Shown here in pieces: positions 48,301-60,863 of a stretch of DNA of 64,000 bases. The notes below the pieces were generated by a model, which ran no database searches, was not told the origin of the DNA, and worked only from the letters and a program-made list of their open reading frames with translations. The stretch comes from Aulostomus chinensis. Its lineage: Eukaryota; Chordata; Actinopteri; Syngnathiformes; Aulostomidae. The position numbers and the translations under genes are program-made. The number at the start of each line of letters is the position of its first letter. Positions within the stretch are counted from its first letter, which is position 1. Where the stretch lies: positions 24,508,626-24,572,625 of the forward strand of contig JBBMOA010000009.1 of NCBI GenBank assembly GCA_037954235.1, given 5' to 3'.

Positions 48301-51300
48301 ATCATTATTATCATAAGATTTTCTAGGTTCTCATACAATAGACTTCAATCTGACTGTAGCACATGAGAGAGCAATCATTTTCTGTGCTTCATCCCTCATG
48401 GATGTTATGGCCATATGCTTGCACTCTGATTGGCTGACCCCTCCCCCAACACTATATCACCATACCATCTACACTACCCAACCCCCCAACATCTGCACCC
48501 TATGGAAATCAGGTATTGTTCCAAATATTCCTGCTCTTTTTTTTTCTTTTTTCTTTTGCATCAGATGCCCCCACCCTCTCTACCGCCTCCTCATCCAGAG
48601 GAAGCCCCGCCCAGCCCATTAGCAGGGATTTTCCATCCAATCCATCATCAGTCTTAGCCAGGGCCTGTGTGTCATAAGCGTTACCTTGGAAACCAGACTG
48701 GCTCTGTACGCGGCCAAGGCTTTCAGGTACTCTTTCTTGGCCGCCTCGGTTTTCCTCTTGTAACCCTGTGAAGAAAAGAAAACCATGAGGCTTCAGGTGA
48801 GAGGAGAGGTTGACATGCTCATAAATGTGCGCGCACACACAGACACACAGACACACATCTGTCTAACGGCACACAGACGCTCACATTTTTTTTCTAACAC
48901 TTCTTAAACACACACACACATGCACAGTCACACACATGTCCTTAATGTCTCCCTTTCCATCAGAGCCAATGGCACAGAACACCTCTATTTCCTCATCACG
49001 CCACTAATACTCCCTCATCTCAATGTGTCTCCCTCTATTGTAGCAACACATCATTTCCATTCCAATCCACCTAGAGAAATGAACTGGAACTTCTTCTCTC
49101 TCGCTCCACAATAACACTCGTATCAGCACACTGACATTAGCGATCCAGTAGAATGGTTGTTGTCATTTGGCACATTAGGAAGTCATTCCTCCTGTGTACA
49201 AGTTTTGCTTGAAACTGCCTTCCATGTTGTAACAGTGACACGCGAAGCTCTGTTGTCATATAAGTAACTGCTGCTGCCGCCGTGTGAACTCTGTATATGC
49301 GTTTGCGTAAAGGTTGTGGGTTTATGGATGCATATGTATGTGTATATGTGTTTGCACAAAGCTATTTTTGAGTCTAATGGGCACATATAGAGTGTATCTG
49401 TGTAGGATGTAGCAGGCTGTCTGGAAAAAAAAAGGCTATTACCTATAAACGCTAGAGGCACAACAATGTGCAGAAAAGGGAGGAGAAAGAAGGGTCTTTT
49501 TAGTGGAACAGGAACTATTGTATTGTTGTGAGATTGCTGTTGGTGTTGGACTCTTGATTCCCAAAAGTACATGCAGTTACACAATGGGATACGCCAAAAA
49601 GATCTGTACTATCGTCTCACGGTTCCACATCAAGATTAAACCAGTGTTTCATTTTTTTCCCCACACGCAAACTCTCATCCTGATCCATCTCACTTCTGGG
49701 GATGCACAGCCAGTGGTTTGACCATTTCCTCCTGGGTTTGACAAGTAAGGCTCTTCAGCGCCAAATATGCAGCTTAACACGCTCAACTATGGATAAATGA
49801 TTGTAAGGATCTCACCCCACGCCACATGGGAGCAGCAGGGGAAGCAGTACATCAGCTAAAGGCAGAGTCCTGACCGTCAGCCTTCCAAGACCTTTTCTGA
49901 GAGTTAGCATTAACGTTAGCAATGCTCTACCTCTGTTGGAAGTAGAGGGGCTACACAGCAGGAGGTTGAATATTTCAGGGAGTAAAGGAAGTTTAGGAAC
50001 TACTGCTCTGGCCTGAATCTATTGTGAGAAGTATTACCACATGTTTAAAAAAAAAAAATCTGATTTTCATTTAGCAAAAGACGCCAATCCTCTCAAATGT
50101 TGAAGGTTTTCAAAACACAAGGCGTCGCTTGAGAAGTCTGGCAACATTTAGAGCTGAATGAGGAAATGTCAGACAACAACATGACGAATCTGATACTCAA
50201 TGCCAGCTTTCATTGTCAGGCACTTTTAACAGCATCTCATGTTGGCACAAAAAAACCCCAACAACAACAACCCCATCCCTTCAACGGTTACAACACTGAT
50301 GCTCTGCACTGCACTGATGCTTTTTTTAGGAAGAATTCAGCAGTGCTTTTAAATAAATAGCACTGGAAGGCTCTCTTATCTGCTCTTAAATAAAAAGTCA
50401 TCACATGAGGATTTCACAAAGCATTAGGAGCTAACAGTTAGGTTTTGAAGTTGAAGGTAAACCGTCACGACCTCCTACCTATTAGCGCTGGAGATGACGT
50501 TAAATAGAAACAAAAACAATAGAGCGCTCTCCACGGATCGGCAAGACGCCCTTCAGCTAAATCCAAGGACGAGATGATAAGTAAATCTGTATTCTAGGCA
50601 GGATCAAAATAGCAGGCCAGAGATATAAATAAAGAGAGTGGAAATGAGAACTTCACACATCTCTGCTTGTCAGAGGGCCAATGAAGATGCATGATGTGGA
50701 GGTATCTGCTACCAAGGCTGGCTGGAGGGACCTTCATCTGGAGCTTCCGGGGACTTTGCAAAAAAAAAACCCTGAAAACAAAACAAAAAAAATAACCCCG
50801 CACACTTAAACTTTTTCCACTAGATTAAAAAAAAAAAACCCTACTGTACAAACACACCTCTGCATTGTGATGGCTGGAAACACCTTTAACACCAACGAGG
50901 GTTTGTGTGTTTCTGTATAAATAACCGAGTGTTTGCTTTTGCAGGGAGGCACTAGCACAGGAGTGCACTTGTATTTACCCACTGCATAACACATGAGCCG
51001 TGGACTGACTCAAATCTCCCGGGGTGTGTTTATATTTTTCCCATATTGACCATTTCTTGCCTGTAAAATGTCCAACTTAGTTAACTCTGAGTGTTTTACT
51101 GCTGCTGTTGCACGGGATCCCCCCCCCCACCCCCACCCAACCCATCTCCCTCTTCCCTTTACAAGAATTAAATTTAGAAAGAAAATCATTTTAATGAGAG
51201 TCAGGGGAGTGGGGATAAACGGATGGATTATCTTTAGAAAGAGAAAAACTAGCTCATTAAGGTGAGCGGTATCTTACAGCAATGTTCTAGTAATTACACA

Positions 51301-52472
51301 GCGCATAATGCCAAGTAATGGCTGCTCGCCTGCTGCAGCGCACACACACCATCTACTGGTGGGACCAGAGTGTATTCATGACAGAATGTGTGTACGTTGT
51401 TCTTTGTATTAGAAGGTAAGATAACACCTTTTCAATCAGGGCACATTAATAGCACTTAGTTAGAGCTTTGCTTGCTGAAGTAACATTAATTGAGAAAAAT
51501 TAACCATTTGTTAATGCTCTTTGTGGCCCTTAATGTAAAGTGGGGGACACGAAATCCTTAAGTAACATCTCACCTGACCCTTAACCCCTAACCCACCCCA
51601 ACCTTTCATCCATCTTTACTGTAACCCATAACATGAATGCACTAGGAAACAATAACTAGACAAATAAGTTAACTTTTCTCCATTGTTAGTTCTTTTTTAT
51701 GTTTTTTTTATTTTATTTTTTTAGCTTAAATCAGAGTGTTAGTGGATTACTGAGCATAAAGCTGGATTAAGAAGATCAAGATCGTACCGCTCGGTGCGCT
51801 TCAGATGTTTTTAGACAGTTTTCCTTATGTTCCTAGTTGGTGGCTCTGGGGCGCCATTAGCTTCATGCTAAGTATGTGTAGCTGGCTCTTTCTGCATTCA
51901 GTAGCCACAAGAAAAGCGACGTAGCAGGAAAAAAAAAACATCTTTATGAGTTCAGGTCACATATTTGTAAACGCTTGAAAAGAAAAATTTGTAAGCGGTG
52001 ACAAGTTGCTTTACCTAAGCTTTAACTAACCATTATTAATGTACGATTACTGTAAAGAGTTAGCGACGGTTAAAATCATCTATGTAGGCGTGTAAAAACT
52101 GTCCAGAAATGAGTTCTGTAGGGTTGCTTATTCACATGGAATTCCTGCAGTATTCCTTTAATGGCTGCTCAACCAGGTATTCATTGAAATCTGTGTGTCC
52201 TTCTCATTTCAGACCATCCAAACCCCCATGTTTCATACCTGCTTCTGTTCCTCTCCTAGGCTGTCCCACATAGAGGCCACAATCTTGGAGACGTCTCCGA
52301 AGGTGGCGTTGGGGTTTTGGCCCTTGATGGCTGCCTGGGTGTCTCTGAAGAAGAGTGCGTAGGCCGATACAGGTTTCTGTGGCTCGTTGGGGTCCTTCTT
52401 CTTCTTCTTTTTTTGGGGTTTGGGTTTGGGCTTCATCATCTCTGCCGAGGGCCGCTTCTCACTGCTTATCTG
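45313..52472 (-). CDS. tox2: TOX-family HMG-box protein (TOX2-like), 3' half
   Basis: TOX proteins are nuclear HMG-box regulators of transcription. Exons in transcript order: 52472-52239, 48765-48685, 47060-46662, 46470-46331 and 45352-45313. They join in phase for 297 codons plus stop. The first exon has a lysine-rich NLS (QKKKKKKDPNEPQKP) and most of the HMG box (VSAYALFFRDTQAAIKGQNP), completed by the second exon. ISSEKRPSAE before the NLS, GDVSKIVASMWDSLGEEQKQ, LLPPKQPLYSVP, SMSASPPAPFQISPPLH and the C-terminal RDKPLYLT favour TOX2 over TOX, TOX3 or TOX4; TOX3 would be glutamine-rich here. N-terminal exons, roughly 200 residues in human TOX2, were not found up to 64000 and probably lie beyond. 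The start of the first visible exon is uncertain by one codon (52469 or 52472) because of a tandem CAG acceptor. Confidence 0.9.
45353..46330 (-). other. tox2 last intron
   Basis: 0.98 kb of unique sequence. No other feature is supported. Confidence 0.75.
46331..46470 (-). CDS. tox2: tox2 penultimate exon
   Basis: Acceptor ...ggtctgcag, donor TGCAG|gtgagc. It encodes GFSHIQADYQNSVGGSQSPG and PEWDSEYCNRDCGPNHC, matching the DWDSSYPSGECG region of TOX2. If the donor is not used, the frame stops at once (AGG TGA). Confidence 0.88.
46662..47060 (-). CDS. tox2: tox2 proline/serine-rich exon
   Basis: Acceptor ...cttctacag, donor CAG|gtgggt; 133 codons in phase 0. Low-complexity Pro/Ser/Gln sequence with LLPPKQPLYSVPPQP, DLQSYAGPPRHTL and QISPPLHPHAQLSLHQ, the presumed transactivation region. 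Confidence 0.92.
47061..48684 (-). other. tox2 intron
   Basis: 1.6 kb with a short (CA)n near 47969-47984. No exon is supported. Confidence 0.75.
48685..48765 (-). CDS. tox2: tox2 HMG-box exon, second part
   Basis: Acceptor ...cttttcttcacag, donor AAG|gtaacg; 27 codons. It encodes GYKRKTEAAKKEYLKALAAY and RASLVSK, helix 3 of the HMG box. The residue at the junction is Gly, where TOX has Val and TOX2 Ala. Confidence 0.93.
48766..52238 (-). other. tox2 intron between HMG-box exons
   Basis: 3.5 kb, AT-rich, with short A and C homopolymers (poly-C at 51120-51128). No exon or mobile element is supported. Confidence 0.75.
52239..52472 (-). CDS. tox2: tox2 HMG-box exon, first part
   Basis: Donor CAG|gtatga; acceptor ...ttcccaccagcag with two possible CAG boundaries. 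It encodes ISSEKRPSAEMM, the polylysine NLS and HMG helices 1-2 through LGEEQKQ. The internal ATG at 52439 is not a likely start. Confidence 0.95.
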
Positions 52473-54246
52473 CTGGTGGGAAATAGGATGGAGAAGGAGA
52501 TATTTGCTTGTTATAAATCAGTTGACGACAATAACTTTTACCGTAGAGGGAAAAAGTATCTCTCGGTATGCTGTGTGTTTATGGACACGATACAAGGACT
52601 GGATAAGATACTCGAGATTTTACAAGGTTCCACATGTATAAAACTACGGCACATGACTTTAAATATCAATAAAATAGCAAAGCAGAACACTCAAAGAATG
52701 TGTGAAAGCAGTGGAGTTCTGTGTTGAGCAGCTTGTTGAGAGGAGGAAACAGATTTAAAGACGGGGATGAATGAGGACTAACAGGACGACAGGGAGACAG
52801 GTTAGCCTCTGGGGTGTTGGTGGGGGAGGAGGGGTTCAGGAGAAACTGGCCAAAGCTACGGAGGGGGCTAATTAAAATCTCGTTGGCGGCACTCCCACTT
52901 GCTTCCACATTGGCACTTCTATATCAGTTGTTAAATTGCTAGATTTTCTGATTTTCTTTCACTTTTTTCCTTTCATGTAGATCACAAAGAATTAAAATCC
53001 AATTTTTGATGGAACCGGGGGAAAAAAAAGAAAAAAAGAAGATAAAATCTATATATATTTTTGAAGGATGTGCCCGGTTTGGTTTGCCAACAATAACACA
53101 CTGCAATCTCACTACATTTTCAGGAGGCAGCAAACAGCTCACATCTGTGTGATGTACTCGATCCAACACACATGAATACATTTTCATTTTCCGTGAGGCT
53201 GTTTGACGGGGAGTCAAATCCAGGTCACCTGATCCTGGTTGCGATTCTATATGGAAATTGCCTCCTTTGCTGAGGAGAGAACACATCAAGCACAGGAGAA
53301 CGAAGGAGAGGAGGGGAGTGGGGAGTGAGAGGAAGATAAGGAGGAAGAGAAGAAGACATGTGGCCGGGGGAGGATGGCGAGGAAGGAGTGACGGCTTGAT
53401 GTTGCCATTAGTATCAGTTGAACATCAGTTAACCTGATTTCTTGAAAGCTCTAGAGGCAGGAAAAAACAATCCAATTTATAGGAGATATAAATGACATCC
53501 TGCATTTATAATGATCAAAATCTTCATATTAAGGATGTTTATGCGCACTGTGTGTTATGGGGAGGCACTCAAACGCTGTGAGTGTACAACCCGCCTCTAA
53601 CGCCAGGTTCTTATGTCATCAGGTTACATTTGAAATTTTAAATATCCCTTTTCTTAATCAGTTGTGTTCAAACTCAGCAGGAGGGAGGACCAACCGGGAA
53701 AAAGAGATTTGTCTCTGCGCGAGTATCAAACAGCAACTCGAGGACATTTAAAGACGTTCGCATCCACCTAATGCATACTTATCACAGGATTAAGCGACAG
53801 CCATGTTTCCTCCTTTAACTGTCAATTTGAAAACAGGAAATAACTGCCTTTGAAAATCCCATTGTTTCAGCAAAGCATTCACAGCAAAACAACATGCTGT
53901 ATTCCACACAGCATGAAATTAACTAATCAAAATTCAAGGTCCAGGAGCACATTTGGCAGCAAAAGAAAAAAACTTCAAAATGGCTTTTGTGGTGTGCGGA
54001 AATGAATGGATGTTCCCATTCAGGGGGACGTGAAAGCATTGCTTGTCTATTTCACAGCTTACAGGTAATATTCTTTTTTTTTTTTTTGTGCAAGTACGCT
54101 GAGTTTCATTAAAAAATAATCATCCCTCACTTTTAGGCAATGAGGCAGAAGACAGGCATTTGAAATGACATCTGTTCCACCCGAGCCTTTGAAGTGAAAA
54201 TAGAATAAAATGAAGGTAGAGTAAATGGAATGACAAAATAGGAGGT

Positions 54247-54266
54247 GGGGGGGGGGGGGGGGGGGG
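54247..54266. repeat. Poly-G tract (~20 G)
   Basis: A run of about 20 G on the + strand; a similar run of about 18 lies near 57332. Such tracts can form G-quadruplexes and are often misassembled. Confidence 0.9.
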
Positions 54267-55879
54267 AAGAAGGCTAAATAATCTCCAGGAAAATTCACAT
54301 GTATTCACACCGTGGAGAGAGTGATGACAACAACATGCAATCAAGCAGAAGAACAAGGGGCGCATGCTTTCATTTTCTTTCTAAATTCTCCTCTCTTGCT
54401 GTACAATTCGTGTTTGTGAGCCTGATAGAGGCGATGAAATATCAGGGTGACTGGAAAGAACACAAATCAATGAACACATACCTCTAACTGAATGAACAGT
54501 TTCATCATAAACTTGAGTTTCAAAGCTTATATTGTGGTTTTTTTGGTTGTTTTTTTTTTTTTTGATGTATTACAACAGGAAATTTCTCTGGATTCATATC
54601 TTGCTTGTTTAAAGGAGTTTTTTTTTTTTTTTTGCTGCAGTTGCACGACTGGAATAAAGCTGATATTAGATACAGAGCTTCAGCTATTATGTGAATAAAA
54701 ACCTTTTTTTTTCTCTTCATCACAGGTTGCCAGCTTTTCAAATTACTGATGGTGGATAAACAACTGTGTATCCGCTATATGATATCAAGCTTATTTTCCC
54801 CGTGTTTTCTCGTGCATGTGTAGAGAACAGTAATGATTATGACAGGTGTTGCTGTCAGTTGTGTAAAAGTGGGACTCACATCCCTTATTCATAACGCAAA
54901 ATCTCATGGCTGTGCTGCATTCTGGTCTATTTTCTTTAACTGTCAGTGGAGAGATTGGTTTCTGGTCCTCTACTATCATGAATTTCTCCCCGTGGGAGTG
55001 CTGATGTTGAGAATTCATATTTGTTTGACATTTATCTCCTGGCCCGTAGTTTTGTTGGATTTGTCTTGACATGACATGATGCAATTTTTCTACAATTGGC
55101 CAGTTATTTACATAATCTGGAAAATATACTCTCAAAACAACAAAGTGGACCTCTGATTGTAAGCTACATTGTTTACAGCAATTTTCTCTAAATTGGAAAT
55201 GTCCAATTTCCTGTGCAGGTTCATGCTTTACCTCCAAAAAACAAAATCCTTCCTCACAGATGCCCAGTAGGAGTCACTGTTGCAGTGATGTATCATCAGG
55301 TTTTTTCTTTCCCAGGGATGGAACTGACCCTAAATTACAGAGGGGCCAGCCTTGTTAGCTAATTACTGCTAACTATGACAGTTGTAATTCTGATTATCAC
55401 ATGATGGATGAGGGACATGTGGGAGCATGTGCACAGACACTGTCTCCTGCTCTGCTGTCAAAATGTGACCGTGTCATTTATTAACCATAGAATCTGCCAA
55501 TACAGGTAGTGACTAATATAATATCTTATATTGAAGGTCTCCTGTGGTTCTTGACAGCCACTCACATGCAGGGAAATGTAATATAACAAGTACTTTTTTT
55601 TTTTTCAGATTTCCTCCAAACAAGAGTGCGAACTGTTCATTGACAGATCAGGATAACACTGCTGCTAGAAATAAAACATTTTCCACTTCTTCCGATATAT
55701 TTAAAGAAACTCAATGTAGAGGAGCTTAAAAGCACACGGTTGTTGCTAGGTAAGATGCCATCGTGTTCCGCAAAGACCAGCCGAGTCTAAATATATTTTG
55801 TACACAGCTTTCTAGTTTACCATCAAAAGATTGAACTATAGTGTCAGCCGCAGCTTGCTCATCCCATCAGCATTTCTGT

Positions 55880-55962
55880 TGTCTGAGAGGGAGAGAGAGA
55901 CATGGAAGGGGGTGATGGGGGAGAGAGTGAGTGAGAGAGAGAGAAAGAGAGAGAGAGAGGCA
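55880..55962. repeat. GA-rich low-complexity tract
   Basis: GAGAGA blocks with interruptions, ending in a G run. Confidence 0.85.
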
Positions 55963-56303
55963 GAAGGGGGGGGGGCTGCTGTGATTCTGAATGGACAGCA
56001 CTGCATTGGTAAGACAAGATTAGAATTGACAGCCTGATAACTGCGTCACTATCAAAACAGGAGCGAGAGAAAGAGAAATGGAGAGGGAGAAGGAGGAAGA
56101 TGAAACAAGAGGAAAGAGAGATGATGAAGAGATAGGCAGAGGAGTGGAGTGGAGGGATGTAGAGAGGCTTGATAACAAAAAGAAGGACGGGCTCAGATAT
56201 GGAGACTGACAGTTTAAAAGACATGAAAATTAGACAATAAAACCAGGTAATAGTATGGGAGAGTGTAAAAGTGTTTGTCGAATCATAGTCTCCTGAAAAT
56301 ATG

Positions 56304-56339
<36 letters not shown>
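56304..56339. repeat. (ATC)n microsatellite
   Basis: Twelve ATC/TCA units without interruption. Confidence 0.95.
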
Positions 56340-57157
56340 ATACAGGGAGCAGCAGAGTGGAGAGGCTGTATGCCGTATTGATTTCAGAAGGCCATAAAAA
56401 CAAACAGGAACCACTGCGATGTGACGCTCGTCTTTACAGCGACGGCCTATTACAACGAAGCATGATGCAGAGCGACAAATCACATGTAAACGTCGTGACT
56501 GGCGTGGACATGATGGCGCAGACAATTAAAACATGGGAAGAAGACGCACGCTTGCTACGTAGTTCGCATGCAAACATCAAGCTTTTTTTGTTGTTTTTTT
56601 ATGCAGGGAAATATCCTCAAAAAGCCTGCAGCAGAGTGAGGGGACGTATCGGTCTGCAGCTGACTGTGATACAGGGGAGGCTATTAGCTCAAGAGCATTA
56701 AAGATCGGGAGGGAACTCATCTTTGATTAAGAACAGACCAGGAAAAAAGCAAGTAAATGTAGTTTTGGGGATTTTCTTTAATGAGACCACATGCAGAAAG
56801 TTTTCTCTCTGTACTGGACTGCTTAAATGTTGCATAAAGATTTTAATAGTGCACTTTTTAAGAGACATTAAAAAAACCCTGATGACGCATGTTTGAAAAA
56901 TACAGGTTGGGTTGAAGCAAAATTACTGCTGAAATCCGCCCCCCTAAGTATTGTACAGTTTACTGTGCTTTTCCTTTGGGAGACTGAGTTCTGAGTGTTT
57001 CCCTCAAAAATAAAGTGTGTTACTTGCAGTGAAGTGAAAATTGCAGTCATTCAGAACTACATGTGTAACTGTGTTCAAAAATGTCGATTTACTGCTTACT
57101 ATAGAATAACAGTCTATTCTATAGGGAGCTGCAAGTGACCAAGGGAGCGATTTCATT

Positions 57158-57214
57158 CACACACACGCGCACACACACACACACACACACAAACATGCAT
57201 GCACGCACGCACAC
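57158..57214. repeat. (CA)n microsatellite
   Basis: CA units with CG and GCATGCACGC interruptions. Confidence 0.9.
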
Positions 57215-58494
57215 AAAGAATATAACTTCTGCTGAACAACTGTGACGGCACAACTCATACGTGGCAATTATAGGATAATAGCAGATTTAATTTCCTTCAT
57301 TCCCAAATATTCCCTTGAGTAAGTCGCTGCTGGGGGGGGGGGGGGGGGTGTGCACAGAGAGAGAGAGAGAGAGTGAGAGAGGATGGAGACCACAGGCAGG
57401 GACTAAATAATATGTAGTGTGGTAGCGTCTATGTGTGTTTACCTTGTTTCACTGTGAAAACATTATCTAAGGTGTTTTAGCTTTGCCTTTACTAAATGTA
57501 GTTAAATAGAAGAACAAGTAAAGAGGAGTTGTAAAGTACAAAACTGTCTCCGTTACACAATGCCCATCTATATTCTGCTGTATAAGATAATTATAAGCTG
57601 CAGCAGTGAAACCCTTCAGGGTGTTTAACCATAAACTGAAGCTCAGATGCTAAACTGACCACGACGCTTTCAGGTTAATACAGAGGTGTTTTATTTTCAT
57701 GTATTTTAAAGACACCGACCGAGGAGTTTCAAATAATGATACTGGTGTAAAACACATTTGTAGTACACTAGAATGCGTCTCTTCAACAGCACAAGCACGG
57801 ACCTCTCCACACCAGCATACTAGAGAGCAGCGCAGCTTAGTGCAGCTGTTACAGACTCTAAGCCTTTGTGGGTTTATAAATAGATAAATGGCCATGGTTA
57901 GAGCAGCAGCAGCAGCGAGAATAATGTAATTTCAAGATGCCATATATAATTTTTCTGCACACCCCCCCCACCCTAGACTGTAACTTGCAGTTTTAAGGGG
58001 AAAAAAAAAGCAGGTTCTTGAAGATTGTGTGTACAGCGCAACAAAAATATCAGAAGACAACCTGATGGATGCAAACACGTCCCTTTTTTTTTTCCTCCTC
58101 AGAGTGGCTACAAAGTCAGCTCGTTACTAAAATAAGAAGACATCCATGCAGTAGTTAGCGTGCTACGCCTGAAGATGTGGCAAAATGTTATGATGAATGT
58201 AAACTGTGTCTTGCTGTAGTTTTCTTACCTGCCGTACAGAGGAACGTATGATTTAAGAGCTTTAAGTGCCAAGTAAAGAAGTCTTTGTCGAGTTTCCATA
58301 ACGAGGGTCAGGAATCACGCGGGGGCGTACATTTTGGTTTTTATTACATGCATTTAGCGGTTATTTAGATGGTAGTTTCACTTTTAAACAGCATCTAAAT
58401 GGCGTCAAGATTGTCTTACATAATGTTGGCAGACAAAAGGACAGCCCTCTCTTTAAGACTAAAATGCAAAATACTGCAGACGCTGGTTTGAACA

Positions 58495-59112
58495 TTACAC
58501 AACATGTGATAAATCAGCCTGAACGAAACATCTCAGTGTATTTTCATGTTGTATAAACCTGTCAATTATTTTACAATCACACCACGTGAGTTGTTCTATA
58601 TTCCCACCATCGAGGTCAGGTTTGATGGTTTCAAATGTGTCTTTAAAAATATACGCCGCACTCTTCATCTGGAAGCTATTACAGTTCCAGTCAGACGGAC
58701 CATCTGCAAGCAATGACGGCACGTCAAAGCCACCACACAGATCTCTGAGTAGAACCAGGCGCTCATCAAATCAAAACACAGCCCAGCCCAAACAATAATG
58801 AACCGGAAGTGCAGATTCATGGTTGTGGTTTAAAACATCATGAAAGGACATCGATGGATCTGATCCAGGAGAGATTATGGTGCCTCGCCATGACAAACAC
58901 ACAACTTCTTTATGATGTGGAATATGTTTTTGGACACGCAGGTTGTTGTGATCGAGGAATTGGGATTTCATTTCAACCGACATGATCGTTGCAGATATTA
59001 TAATTCCAGTCCAAAAATCAAAGCGGTCTCCGTGATTTATCCGACTGTGAAAACGGACTGACAGCTCTGAGGAACTCCTCCCTACAAGCTTCGCCAAACA
59101 CCGCTGGACCTA
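58495..59112 (-). other. Long minus-strand frame open except for one TGA
   Basis: About 205 codons with one in-frame TGA near 58767-58769, between AVF and FDERLVLL. The first half has no ATG start (a TTG is the earliest candidate). Phrases such as FKDTFETIKPDLDGGNIEQL look protein-like, but I recognise no family. It is possibly a decayed coding remnant and more probably chance. Confidence 0.15.
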
Positions 59113-60489
59113 CTTAATCAGCCTAAATTGCAAAGTCAAGGCCCTTGTATTTGGTAATGTGGTGAAAACAGTGGCAAGTGAGAGCTAATTAGATTAACGG
59201 TAGTTTAACGAGCTGTTGGAGGGGCCTCCGCAGATTGGATTTTAATAAATAGTGGCAAAAGCATCTGCTATGCACTTCCTGGCTCTGCTGGCGTCCTAAT
59301 TGGCCCCAGTGGGTTGCTGTAGCTCAGCACTACACTGTGCAATTTAGAGGGGGAAAACTGCAAAATGCTTATCCTCAGTCCAGGTAGGGCTGAGAAACTG
59401 AATAAAAAAACAGATGCATGATTATATGGCTTCTCAGGCAAAGCCCTATTAACATTGATATGATATAATAGAATTTTCTATTTTGTGGATGTCCTGTTTT
59501 AAAAGTCTTGAAGCTCATATAAAGGGATTCAGACAAACTAATTCTTTCCTATTGTTTGTTTTCAAGATAAAATGTTCACATGATGAGGTCTTTGTAGAGG
59601 CAACAGCACAGAAAGGAAAAAACAATTAATCAAACATGAATGAGCGACCATAGCAGGGTTATTTCCATAGCAACAGCCCGAGGGGACAACTTGAACCCTT
59701 TAATGTGAGCTGGTGATGTCTCTTTGTAAACATCTGCGCAGCGGGGGGGAGAAAGCCAATGAGAGAGCCTGGCAACAGAGGCATCACAGGGCAGCAACCT
59801 CTTGGTATCAATCGAAGTTTCCATTATGTGCTGCTGAAAGGACTGAAAAGTGCTCTGCATTATTGTATTAGCCATCATTTTGAGTTGATAGGTGTCTTTG
59901 TGCCGCCGGTGTTAAATGAGGTCGTTTTTTTTTTTTTTTTCTTTTTGTGTTGTTTTTTTTTTTAATTTTTAAGTGAAGCTGATAAAAATAAATGATGAGC
60001 AGAGAGCTGATGTTTCAACAAAACAATCAGCTCAAGTTCATATTAATTCACCGGTTTGTTTGTTTGTTTCCTGCTAAAAGAATCACTGCCAACCATGGTC
60101 TCTCTTCCTCTTACATCATCTAACAACAGTAATGATTTCTCTCAGACTTCATGCAAACCTGCCGCTAGTCGGCCCTTTCAGCCTCCAGCTGCGACCAACA
60201 GCAGGCAGCATACAAGGAGGACAAACTGCTGCTGAACTGGGTGTCGCTGACCTTTAACGTCACGTGTCAAATATTACAAGATCATCATTCTACCACCTGA
60301 GAATTATGTGACAGTTAAAAAAACAAAACCAATTCATATTAAATCTGAAAAATACTTGTCTATGTATGAATTTGAAACAGATTCGATTACAGCAACATTC
60401 AAAAGGAATATTGAATAATTATTCGAATTGATTATAACTTTAGAGTCTCTCTACTGGTTATCGTCTCTCTGTATGGTTCAGTTCCTTAG

Positions 60490-60863
60490 GAGATTTCTGA
60501 CCTGGACCCTGACGAGACCCCCATCAGGACTCTCATGTCCGTGGCTCTCTGGTGGAACTCGGACCAGGAGCTGGTTGTATTCCGCTCACTGTGCACTGGC
60601 CCACTGCGATGAGCTGCTCGGGTGCAGGTTTTTCAAACTTTACAGAAATGGATTAATCAGGTGGTGTGATATCAATAAACACTGCAGGGGATTAATGATT
60701 TGCCAAACAGCTCCAGGGGCGGGGCTAATGTTGTCATCAAGCTCCTTGGCATGTTTTATCAATACTGTCCGATATTGTAATTTGTTTTTATTTTTCTCCC
60801 CTCTTCTCTTCAAGAAAAACTTCCCCCCCAAAAAGTGCATTTTTCAAGCTTTTCACAAATAAA
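60490..60863 (+). other. Candidate terminal exon, unrecognised
   Basis: A good acceptor (...tatggttcagttccttag) is followed by a GC-richer 40-codon frame beginning EISDLDPDETPIRTLMSVAL and ending TGA at 60610-60612. AATAAA follows at 60858-60863. The opposite strand is also open here. I recognise no homologue. It could be an exon of an unknown + strand gene inside tox2, a retroelement scrap, or chance. Confidence 0.2.

Noticed and set aside
52233..52439. HMG protein starting at the internal ATG at 52439
   Set aside because: KRPSAE precedes the ATG in frame, matching the TOX2 sequence ahead of the NLS, and an acceptor lies at 52470-52475; the exon is internal.
54791..55237. 148-codon minus ORF
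   Set aside because: No recognisable domain and no supporting splice context; ORFs of this length are expected a few times by chance in 64 kb of six-frame sequence.
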